Shown: positions 26,563 to 37,094 of the stretch, one piece after another
Numbering within the stretch: position 1 is the stretch's first letter
Layout of the letters: every line of letters starts with the position of its first letter
Program-made: the position numbers and the translations under genes
Assembly: GCA_037903475.1 (NCBI GenBank)
Contig: JBAJFG010000027.1
Location: 1-64,000, forward strand
From: Ancylostoma caninum
Taxonomy: Eukaryota; Nematoda; Chromadorea; Rhabditida; Ancylostomatidae
DNA: 64,000 bases
Reading direction: 5' to 3'
Notes under the pieces: generated by a model
What the model saw: only the letters and a program-made list of their open reading frames with translations
Database searches by the model: none
Told to the model about the DNA's origin: nothing

Positions 26563-26765
26563 TTTCTCAAGCATGATTTCCTATGCAGAACCTATGAAAA
26601 CTGGTGCAAAACAAGGTTTCTAGATTTCCTGAGCAATTCCATCTTAAGTTCGTTTTGAGTTACTCTGAACTGATGGGCTCTGCTAATGCATTTCGTGAAT
26701 TTTCATGGGCCACTGGTACCCTTATTTATTTCTTTTTTTTTTCCTCACAAAGTATCAAGGGCACA

Positions 26766-26987
26766 ATGCGACTCTTCAAAACGAATGTGAAAAAAGAAAG
26801 GTGGCAACTATTTAGGAGGTTATTGTCTTTTAGAAGTCTGTCCAAGGCTGTTGTATGTTTCTTCTATGTGTGTTTTGTTTGTTTTTCTTTTCAAATTTTG
26901 TTCTATGAGGCGTATTTACGATCATGCACTGTTTCAAGAGAGCTTTTGAATAAAAAATATTTTTGTGTTGGACAAATACCAGGTAAG
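26766..26987 (+). CDS. Possible first coding exon of a type II membrane protein
   Basis: From ATG 26766 the frame starts MRLFKTNVKKERWQLFRR, a basic cytoplasmic-type tail, followed by a 20-residue hydrophobic span (AVVCFFYVCFVCFSFQILF, about 39-57) and a short lumenal stretch. It ends ATACCAG|gtaagc, a consensus donor, in phase 1. The topology suits a Golgi enzyme or receptor. I found no matching downstream exon and no good upstream acceptor, so this is tentative. In-frame ATG codons upstream (from 26604) could also be used. Confidence 0.28.
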
Positions 26988-28170
26988 CAAGACTGAAGAT
27001 TATCAACAACGACTGCTTTAGCAGAAATTTGTCTGGGAACTTCCATGCGGAGGTATCCTAGCTAGAAAATGTGTACAGTGGATTTCAACTATCTCAACAT
27101 GGTTATTCTAATGTTTTGGAATAAAAGTTGAACAAAGAGCCTATGAAGCCATTAGAGCGAGTTGAGACCGAGATTTCTGGTCTGGCCTAAGAATAGAAAA
27201 CAGCAATAAATTAAGGAGGCGAGCAGAAATTGCACGCAAGATTTATATCCAATAGTGCCTGGAATAGTACTGTATTCGGAAAGGAAAGCAAGAAAGGCAG
27301 ACAGGCACAAATACTGAACTATGTATCTGAAACAGACTATAGCAGTCAACATGAGAACAGACCTCATCAACAGGAGTTCAGTGGGAATCTATGAGTGTAT
27401 CATCCGAGATATTCTCATGTGGAAATCAAAAGTTCAAAATATGGATACTAGGACGATTCTTGTCTGGAAATGCACCCGTCTTTCACTGCTCAATTTTGTA
27501 GAAGATCAGGAGAAATTTTGAGGAAAAAAAGGGAGGTCCAGAACATGAGCTTTCTCACATCAAAACCACCTGTTGAATAAATTGCTAATTTCTACGATCA
27601 AGGTTAGAGTCTACTTGATGTTCAGCCTAAATTTTAAAGTGGCTAAGCCTCTTGCCCAAAGAATGAGAGCTGTGACGAATGCGGGCCGCAAAAAACTAGA
27701 CAAACTTCAGGAATGTAAAGAGTAGGTAGGCCACAAATCATCGCTACCACGCAATCATAAAAACCCCGTGAAAGAGGTGCAGACGGAACCGCTGGCGGCG
27801 GCCGCAGACAGTGCGGCGCGGGGAAAAAAGTGAGATATCCGTCGAGAAGAGCCGCAGAACTGGCGAAAATTCAAAAAGGACAAGTTAATAAAATTTTAGT
27901 AATAAAATACATCCCGAAGTGGTGATAAGTGTTCAAAAGCATTATCAGGAGTTGACAATGAACTGGTACAATTTTTCATTTCCACTTGTTACCTCTATTT
28001 CATTCGAGTTTCGAGTAATTGATTCCGAGCGACTCAGCAAATCAAATATACACATAGAATGTAAAACGAAAACAAACATATAGAAATTCCATAAAATTGC
28101 GAGTGAGAGTTCATTTTATAGAATGTCACTCAAATTTAAAATCTGCTCACTCAACTGGATTCCAGTTGCT

Positions 28171-28422
28171 CTGGTAGCGGTGCAGCACGAACGCAGCCTG
28201 AACGGTGTAATGGCTCGGTTAGAAAAGCTAGCAGCAACGTTCCCCAGTTGCTGCCATCCTTCCCTTGATTGCTGCTCAAGCTGTCAGCCTTTCGGCAGCA
28301 ATTGCTGAAAGGCGGCAGCAATCAAGGGGAGGATGGCAGCAACTGGGAACCGTTGCTGCTGGCGTTTCTAAACGAGCCATTACGTCGTTCGGGCTGCGTT
28401 CGTGCTGCACAGTTATCAGAGT
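28171..28422. mobile_element. GC-rich foldback, about 120-base arms
   Basis: CTCTGGTAGCGGTGCAGCAC (28171) and its inverse ending at 28421 bound nearly continuous inverted arms that meet at a short loop near 28295. They are rich in GCAGCAA words. The two long frames on opposite strands are shadows of it. Confidence 0.75.
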
Positions 28423-28980
28423 GAGAGAAGAGGTGAGAGGTGAAGTATTCATAGTTAATACTAATAATGTAATAGATAACAAGAGAAAACAGTGTTTAAA
28501 GTTAACATTCGCAAGTTTTCTCTCACCTATTTTGGGGCTCGGACGCGTCATTGGGAGGGGTAACCTCATACTAGTGGTGGAAGCAGAGAAGGCACACTCT
28601 GAGAATGTGTCGCCGAATCTTCGAAATCACTTTATAAAATTACTAAAAAATATGGTACAAGATTATTTTCTACCGTTTACTTCTACTGTTAATTTTGAAC
28701 ACGCGTTATTAGTGATTTGATGTTGAAATAAATATTTTTAGTAATTGATTACTTCATCTGGGTCCACGAAGTAGCCAAGGTGCCACTTTTTTCCTACCCC
28801 CCCCCCCCACTGCCAGCAAATCCTGCGTCCAGTTCTGCCTCATATCCATAGGTATGACAATCCATGGGTAGCAGGTAGGTATAGACAACGTTACGTATGG
28901 ATACCCGTGTTCGTGACTGCTAGGTAAGGGTTAAATTTGGGTACATTAACAACACGTTTACCACAGGTGACGTCAGCGAC

Positions 28981-29090
28981 TTGGATGCATCATTGAAATT
29001 GCAGGGGGTCAATGTATCGATGCTCGTGTTAACGATGGGTAGATTTGCGCGACGTTACATATTTACCCTGGGTAATCTCAATGATACATG
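28981..29090. mobile_element. GGATGCATCA MITE family copy
   Basis: TTGGATGCATCATTGAAATT and the inverse TTTACCCTGGGTAATCTCAA followed by TGATACATG bound a 110-base element. A related GGTAAGGGTTAAATTTGGGT stretch just upstream (28923-28960) suggests a second, older piece. Confidence 0.6.
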
Positions 29091-30721
29091 AGGCTCACGG
29101 CCCTAGCATAGTTTTTTTTGAAAGCTGCTGTACAAATGCTGAAGATTCATCGATATATTTACCCAAACAATGGATATGTAGCTCTGAAACGCTGTGACAA
29201 TACAAAAGAGATGTCTCAGAGATAGATATGAGAGAAGTACATAATTTGATGAGTAATGGTAGTATCTGCTTACCAGTTTGCTAACCCAATTAAGCAAGAA
29301 AAAAAGCCTTAGTAAAACGAGCCACAGTCTATAATCGAGCCTCACGGCAAAAGCATGCGATCACGTGCAATTCCCCTACGCCTGCGCTCTAGGAAACTTT
29401 GTTGCACTACCATGATTTATATGAGAGGATTTTTACTGTATTTGTATGGATACGTGGTGGTGGATAGTCGGCTAAACTTCGGTTGCGGGTGCTTCTAAGA
29501 ATGCGCTTTATACAGAGTGCTCTTCGAAAGGAGCCCGATATTTTTATAGCCGCTGTCAGGGCTCTTCTAAGTAGGCATTTTGACATCCTTAAAAAGGAAT
29601 GCTTACTCTAAACAGATGTGCTGCTTAATATCTTTCACTAAACAAAATACATGGGTCACCGGATAAATACGATCCTGTTTAGGGTCATCCATCACACTAG
29701 TGAAAATGGTAGGCTTAGAGGCGAAACTATTATAGCAGATCCTAACAAAACTCTGTGATGATGAATGCGAGCGGAAAGGCAAAACGCCGCGGCAAAGAAT
29801 ATCAACAAAGTGATGGTAGGCGCGCGTTTTCTGAGTACACAGAGAGGGTATGGTTGATTTTTGCACTAGATATTCGAACTGGCGGACGGATGGAATGCGA
29901 AGGACGTGTTCGAAGGCATAAACCCGGAGGAGCAGGTCTCTGTAAAAAGAAGGAATTGATAGGGTCTGTGGTACTGGGAAACGGGTTGTCAGCTCCAAAA
30001 ATCTCTGCTATCAGTCTTCGGCATAAATCACCTCCATCCCACGATACATCACAATAGAATGGCCAGAATCTGGTCACGTTGTCATTTTTCAAGCATCTTG
30101 TAAAGAAATTCCACAATGAAATAATCATAAAGAGCAAGAGTTCTTAGAATAATTGGTGACCACGGCCAAATCAGCCAGAGCTTGGACTATGTTGAACGGC
30201 ATGATTTTAAGCAGAGAGAAAGGCCGGTAGTCGGAAAGACAGATCTTTCGACTGGTACTCAAACATGAGTTTACTGTGTTTGACTTGTGTTTCTTGAGTG
30301 CATACTACATCCTGATAAATCACAAGCCGTGAAAACAATCAACCACGAGCCGTAAAACTCAAAGTTTCTGTTGTCTGAAGAGAAGTGGGAAGCGCCCTGA
30401 CCACACAGTAATAAACTTCGTTAAAACGATGCTGATTCAAGACTCAATGTACCATAACCACTTAAATCTCTAATCGATGAAACATCCACCTATTCCATCT
30501 ATTGGACACTCCATTTGATCGTAGTCGACTACAAATAAACAATTCTAATTCAATAAACCCGGTGTCATGAAATCAACATCTCGCTGATTATATTCCCCTT
30601 GGTACCAGTTATTTTTAATGAACATTACTTACATGTGGTTTGATGTTTATATCAATCGAGCCAGATGTAAGCTTTAAATCTGAATATTTAGTAGCTGTAT
30701 TTCGAAAATATGTGCACACAC
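29091..30721. other. Gene-poor stretch with overlapping open frames
   Basis: Frames of 100-131 codons overlap on both strands at 29603-30137. The low stop density is unusual for this AT-rich region, but no motif, splice signal or repeat explains it. Confidence 0.4.
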
Positions 30722-30989
30722 AGTGGACGTCAATGGCGGTGGCCCATCTGCGTCCTCGAGAAGGACACAACGCGACTGCACTGCGCGCGATGGGACCAGT
30801 GTCGTCTGATGCCGGGATGCTAATTCTAGTCGCTTTCTTCCCGATTTGGTCAAAAATCCTAAAAATCGGGTAGAAAAGCTGCCAGACATATCATAGCAGC
30901 AGCAGAAAACATCGTTCGCGACGCACGCGGCGCGGTTGCGCGGCGTACTTCTCGAGGCCGCAGATGGGCCACCGCCATTGACGTCCACT
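30722..30989. mobile_element. 268-base MITE with 42-base inverted ends
   Basis: AGTGGACGTCAATGGCGGTG, continuing to CTCGAGAAG, is repeated inverted at 30948-30989 with one or two differences. The interior is GC-rich without coding sense. No target duplication is clear. Confidence 0.72.
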
Positions 30990-32667
30990 CTACATATCAA
31001 ACATTACTCAAAAAGCACAACAGGTTTCCATTACCTTACTGATGAGTGCAGGAGGGAACCTACTTTTAAGTTTAGTTTTCGTATAAGGTTCGTGCGCGGA
31101 ACAATAATAATCGGTCTCGGCTGTGGGATCTGTGCAAATCCTTGCCGATGCTTCAGATCTGTCGAGGATTCAGAATCCGAGCCAAAGAGGTTTGTTTTAG
31201 ACAAGCCCCCCCCCTACGTGTCAGCTAATTCTGCTACAGCTGGAGATGTATTTGTTTACATTCAAAGTGAGGAACGCCAGCAAAGCGAACACCAACAGAA
31301 GTCTGGAGGTCCGGCGTCAGCCGCGCGGGCGGACTGGTCTCATATGAGTTGCTTCCAAGAGTGCTGCTGTAACAGTGAAAGAGCGTAGAAGCAATACTGT
31401 AAGGTTCACTTCGATTTTGTAACAAGGATTTATTCACAAGTGCTCTAAATGCTTGGAAAAAGAAAGTAAAAGTAGAAAATGGGGTAAGGTCTGTTGGTGA
31501 AAATCAATGAAACGTCAAGTTCTACTACAAGGAGCGGTTAGTTAAGAAAGTAACGGGCACCAATTGAACCTCGTTGTTCGAAGAAACAACCGTTGCAAGA
31601 GTCTCCTTGGAGGCAGCAGGCGTAACTTCAGTGCCAAGTGGAGATCACTGAGGTGGTTAGGCAGGCTACTGCTTACAGCTCAGAGTTCAAGATTTTTTCG
31701 GAACTCTCTTAATCCAGTTGTGAATCTAACTTATTTCATTTATACTGCCGACTCCCAATGTGTGTTATTTCCTAGTAGTTATTTTATGTGCATAAAAAAC
31801 ATGGATTTATGATTTCAGGCTAAATGAATTAATATTGTCTTGCCCACCAAGATACAGAACAGAAAAAAAGGATTGATTGAGACGATATCATGGAGCAGGA
31901 TGATATGTATTGAAGGACGGCTTGCTGTCCGTTTACTATGATTTTCTGCAGATCTGTGAAGCCCTGGCTTACTTTCACCATGCGGCAAAACCCAAAGAGA
32001 ATAATAATTAATGCATCGAGACGTGCTACGATGTGAAATACTGTGACGTATCATAGCGTGACCGGTAACTTCACTCTCGTGTAGCAAATAGTGAAGCGGT
32101 AGGCTCCGAGAAGTCTGGTCTTGCCCCGATAATTGTGTGGCACGAACACAATCCGAACGCAGTAGTATGTTGAGGTAAAATCTCATTTTTGCATTTTTAC
32201 CGTTCGCTTAATTGCTGCTAAAAGGGAGCCTCATTACCAAGCGAGGGGAAGGTGGTAGGAGGAGAGAAAGGGTGGAGGAGGAAGACGAGAACGAGGAGAG
32301 AGAGGGGGGGGGGGGGGCAGTGAGGTAATGGTCACTCACAAAAATAGAATTTGACATCGACGTATTACGATATTCTAGAGAAACCTTTTCAAGTATAGGA
32401 ACTTACACATGATACTGAGATTTCGAGCAAAGTTCCACGAATAATGAAGTTTTTGTTTCTTGTTTTTTTAAAAATGATTCCTTGTATACAAATGTTACAC
32501 GGTGCTTAACGAGCAATGGAAGAAAGCAAAGAAGTACCCGAAATAGAAGAAGGAACGAAAGGAACGAAAGCATAGGGAAAAGCACAAGGAAAGATGATTG
32601 GCGCTTAAACTAGCTTTAATTATAATGAAACTGTATTCTTTCTAACGTACGAAATGTATATAGTATA

Positions 32668-34046
32668 AAAGGTGGCCGAAAATCACCCGTTCACTAATAT
32701 TTTGACGCTCTAATTAAGCCATCGATCGCAAAGAGGTCAAATTTCCAAAAAATTTTGTTAATGGCTCAAAGTATCTTAAGAACTCATCAGACCTCAGAAT
32801 AGCCTCTATCGGCAACGATGCTCACTCCAAATGTGTTCATGAATGCTGAACACTAGTCTAGCAGGTATCTCCCACTCATTTCGTCTCTTTTTAGTACTTT
32901 TTTTTCTGGCATTACAAATTAATGACAGATAGACCAGGGTTTCCTCTTCAACATCGACCCTTCGAAAAAATCCACTGTATTCATAGCTGCACAGTGCAGA
33001 GGCCATTCTTCATGCATTACGAGATCAGGCAGACTCTCAGTACTCCAATCCTGAACGGTTTTTGTCTCGTGCGCAGGAGCGGAGCACTGTGGCAGGCAGT
33101 GCTTGTTATTCCCGAAAAGTGCAGCCCTCCAAAAATTTAAAATGTCCCACGAAATTTTCGTCTTAGGCCCATGGCATACTTCACAGCGACACCGTTGCGG
33201 TGAAGAAATTGAATGGAAATGATAAGAACAAAACGTTACAAGTTCTCATATCTTATCACACAGTTTGAATGAAATAGCGTGCTGGCATAGGGTAGTTGTG
33301 CGGTTGTCCCTGTTCACGAGAACTCGTTGCCACTGGACATTATGACGAACCACGGCGTTGAGGATTGGGATTGACCTGTATTAGCAATAGTTCTGATTTG
33401 CAGTATGCCCAAATAATAAATTTGCATGTGACACTAACACTTTGGGCGCTTGTCACTGTGAAAAGTTTCTCGCCAGCTAAGTGTTAGCTAGTGCTCGCGT
33501 GGTAGCGAGAATGAGAAGATCCCTTCAGATTCACCCCTCCGCCCCCCTTCCCCACATACACCTTGTTCATGTCATCAGAAAAGTTGTGATTTTTTTCGGA
33601 AATGGTAAGGATAGATGTTCAGCTTCCCTCACACAATTTTTCTCACGGGTCTGCTGCCGATACTGACCTCTGCCGCCATTTCGTGCATGGATCTGACGGA
33701 TTTTTCTCGATCTTGCTCCGACCAACCTTCACTTTGTTGCAACAGGTGGCAGTGGTAAAAACGTCTCTACACTCCTTGTCCTCATTATTTCCAGGCTCTT
33801 TGAAACCTTTTACTGTATCTTGAACAGTTACTTGGTGCAGAAGCAACGCTTCCACAGTGCACATCAAAGACTATCGGCTCCGGTGCAGTTGAATAATGAT
33901 ACTGCTCATGACGCTGGGGGCAGCTATCACTGATAACTATCGTCCAATAATAAAAGGCAAGGAAGTATTAGAACATGAGAAAAGTACGCGAAAAATCCGG
34001 AAATCCCACGAGAATGGGGCTGCGAGGGTAATTTTCGGACACCTTG
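32668..34046 (-). mobile_element. Tc/mariner-like element with transposase remnant
   Basis: AAAGGTGGCCGAAAATCACC (32668) and the inverse CAAGGTGTCCGAAAATTACC (34046) are flanked by TA. A minus-strand frame at 33867-33643 reads QVTVQDTVKGFKEPGNNEDK and KVKVGRSKIEKNPSD, matching the HTH and linker of Tc1-type transposases (VxxTLxRFxETG-N-D; RxxxNPxxS). Further down, GEKLFTVTSAQS recalls the first catalytic Asp region (DEKLFTVE), with Asp changed to Gly. Frames are broken, so it is dead. The ends match the family at 16169-17133. Confidence 0.7.
33643..33867 (-). pseudogene. Tc1-type transposase N-terminal fragment
   Basis: The 74-codon piece holds a helix-turn-helix-like region (TVEALLLHQVTVQDTVKGFK) and the basic linker KVKVGRSKIEKNPSDPCTKW. 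It is interrupted after SAADP and has no catalytic core attached in frame. Confidence 0.6.
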
Positions 34047-34648
34047 TATAGATCGTTGAACGCAGAGCCCTTCATAAATAAAAGTTCATTCCTCTGTATG
34101 CTATGAATCCCTGTCGAATTATCAGCTCTCGGCACCCAACAAAAGAAGAAAATATAAACCGGCTGTGAAAATTGTGTGCTGTGACCAGAAGCAGGTGAAG
34201 AAATTGGCAACAAATGCATAGAATTGCCTGAGTTAAAAGAGAGCCGGCTGCGGGTGCAAATTCATGGTGACAGAAAAGTGAAAATTGTTGTGATAGGTTT
34301 GACGAGTGAATGGCACTTCCTGCTGTCGTACTGAGACATCCATTCCTATCTAGCCGTGGCGGAAGCAGAAATACTCAGCCGGGCGAGGGGGTGAAGGGAA
34401 TAAAAAAAAACTGGAGTCTCTGTCACTTAAGTGTACTAGGATGAATAAATAAAAGCATCACGTTGGTCCGAAAGTCTTACACCAAATTTTGCACTTTTTT
34501 TCAAGCAATTGGGACAGTACATACTGCTTTGGATGGAACATCATCTTCCAATTTTTATAGCTGAGACGTAGTAGACATTCTACCACATTCTTTTGCCAAA
34601 AAATTTCACTTCAAGACCAAAAAATTTTGCATCAGAAAGGGATTTGAG

Positions 34649-37087
34649 TGGCGGCGGGGCGTTTGGGCTCAGCTAAAAAAGGTGCGAATATCCGCGTGGC
34701 TAACGATGCCCCGAGGATATTCACACCTTGCGCATCCACCAAGTGACAGCCGTGCAGGCTCAAGCAAAGGGGCGTGGCCGCAACGCGTTCGACCGAAGGC
34801 CCTTACCACGAGCGCGATCGAGGCTCGCCGCGCGGCGGGAAACTCGGACAACGGCGCCGCGCGCGGCCGCGGCTCTGGATGGGTGCAGCAACGTGGAATA
34901 ACTATCCATTTCAAGTGATACACAAATAATCAGCCTTGAATTCGCATAGCATCAGGCACATGACGAAATCCTACCTACATTATGAAATATCCATATCTCT
35001 GTTTTACAAAACTTGAAAGGAATGATAAACTGTTCCACGTGAAACCTGGCATTACACCTGCAACTCTATTTGTTAGTGTAGGAATGAAACGCATCTGTAG
35101 TTTGTTTGGAACCGAATGAAAATCGAATAACACAGTTCATTCAACTATAGTTTGTTCAGTTTAGAGCCACCATCCGAAAAGTTGCAAAGTTGAGAAGAAT
35201 TTAAGTACCAAGACCTTGTGGTCATCCATCTTCTCTCTCGCCCCCCCCCCCTCTTCAGCATGAAATCACAGCAGTGATGGAGATAAGAATTTGGGGAGAG
35301 AGAACCATTGGAGTGAATTGTACTAGCGAAATGAAATAATATTTAGGTGACAAGAAGATAGTGCAATACGATGACAAAACGACAGCATGCATAAACTACA
35401 TAAATAAGCACATGAACTACACCAAACTTATTAGGAGTTTTCAAGTCTGTAATTTAAATAAGATTTAAATAAAAATGTGATTTGAATTTAAAAAAAAAAC
35501 CGCTGATTTCAGGAACTATAATCTACACGTAGGGGTTATTTGACATGCTGATTACGGATCTGACAGCTATTCTGTATCAAATTGCCATTTTTGAAGCGTT
35601 CCAAAGCGTGTATTTGATCTTCAGAATCTTCTTAAACATTGTGAGCTAAGGTTATTTGACGTTTTTATCTCGAATACGTTCTGTATCGTGATGATCTTTT
35701 CTAACAACTGAGAAGCATGGTGGGTGTAATTTCCTTTCTAAAACTACTTGACTTACAGGGAACTCCAAAGGTACGCGGACAGGGGCGGGACCGCGGTGCG
35801 CCTCTGCTGGGCAGAGACACGAGCGCTCTGCATGTGGCTCTGGTTTCTCTGATCTCTGCCGCAGAAGCAGAGAAACCAGAGCCACATGCAGAGCGCTCGT
35901 GTCTCTGCCCAGCAGAGGCGCACCGCGGTCCCGCCCCTGTCCGCGTACCTTTGGAGTTCCCTGTATATTATAAAGTAAAGTTGAAATTTCGAAACTACAA
36001 AGGAATCCTCTGGATGAAAAAGCTTGCTTCTAAAAAGAGTGTTGAGCTCTTTCTTCGTGTGCAGAAACCTTTTCAAAGAGATCCCGACGCACACAAAAAC
36101 TTTAACGATTCTCTGCTCTCTATTTTGTCACAAGAAAAATATATGAAAAATAAAATGTTTCCTGTGGGGGAACAATTTTATGTAATAATTGAGATTCTTT
36201 ATGAATATTACTAAATACAAGTTCGTTTCACATTTCTCGCTCAGAGTCCGCAGTCCATTTCACTGTTGCATTCTTAGTTTTGGAAAATCAATGCTAACAA
36301 AACAGGGAGAGAGTGGCGATCTGACGGCATTGTATCCTAGAGGTACGCCTGCAGGCACAGTATGTACCTGCGGGGCTTTTCTTACACCTCATCTGGCGAT
36401 GGATTCATGATCGATTGCGTTGGAGAAAATGCAAATGTAAATGGAGAACAAGAAATTCTAGAAAAATCCTACAAAGCATCCTATGTAGTGATGAGCTTCG
36501 CTGGCTTAATGTTCAGTTTCTCAAAACCGTCGAACTTTTTAAAAATTTGAATTGCGGTTTCATTTGAACTTTCTTGGACATCACTCCTCAACTTCTCGAC
36601 TTCTGCTTCCCCCTTAAACTCTTCATATGGGCTCGGTATGTGGGCTTGCGATGGACGTGGCCGCTATCCGCTGCAGCAAACACGCAAAATCTCCGATCAG
36701 ATGCGTTTCACTCCTACACTAACAAATAGAGTTGCAGGTATAATGCCAGGTTTCACGTGAAACAGGTTATCATTCCTTTCAAGTTTTGTAGAACAGAGAT
36801 ATGGATATTTCATAATCTAGGTAGGATTTCGGCATGTACCTGATGCTATGCGAATTCAAGGCAGCCGCGGCCGCGCGCGGCGCCGTTGTCCGAGTTTCCC
36901 GCCGCGCGGCGAGCCTCGATCGCACTCGTGGTAGGGGGCTTCGGTCGAACGCGTTGCGGCCACGCCCCTTTGCTCGAATCTGCACGGCTGTCACTTGGTG
37001 GATGCGCAAGGTGTGAATATCCGCGAGGCATCGTTAGCCACGCGGATATTCACACCTTTCTTAGCTGAGCCCAAACGCGCGCCCTCC
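34649..37087. mobile_element. 2.4 kb element with 400-base inverted ends
   Basis: Left arm about 34649-35098 and right arm about 36696-37087 are inverted copies; the left has an extra 58 bases near 34880. GCGTTTGGGCTCAGCT lies near both ends. ATTTGAG flanks the element directly on each side (34642-34648 and 37088-37094), a probable 7-base or longer target duplication. Each arm has its own 47-base hairpin (GGTGTGAATATCCGCG...). The 1.6 kb interior shows no transposase and carries the MITE at 35756-35963. Long TIRs suggest a Mutator- or foldback-type non-autonomous element. Confidence 0.75.
35756..35963. mobile_element. 208-base MITE with perfect 96-base arms, TA target
   Basis: CAGGGAACTCCAAAGGTACG starts a 96-base arm (35756-35851) that is exactly repeated inverted at 35868-35963 around a 16-base loop. 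TA lies on both sides. I found no mismatch between the arms. It is inserted within the long-TIR element 34649-37087, so it is the younger of the two. Confidence 0.88.
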
Positions 37088-37094
37088 ATTTGAG

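Noticed and set aside
29603..30137. Several 100-131 codon overlapping frames
   Set aside because: Open frames on both strands without motifs; likely low stop density rather than a gene.
30936..31388. 150-codon plus-strand frame
   Set aside because: It begins inside the inverted end of the MITE at 30722-30989 and has no recognisable motif afterwards.
35717..36214. 165-codon plus-strand frame
   Set aside because: It reads straight through both arms of the 208-base MITE, so its repeated halves are the palindrome, not a protein.
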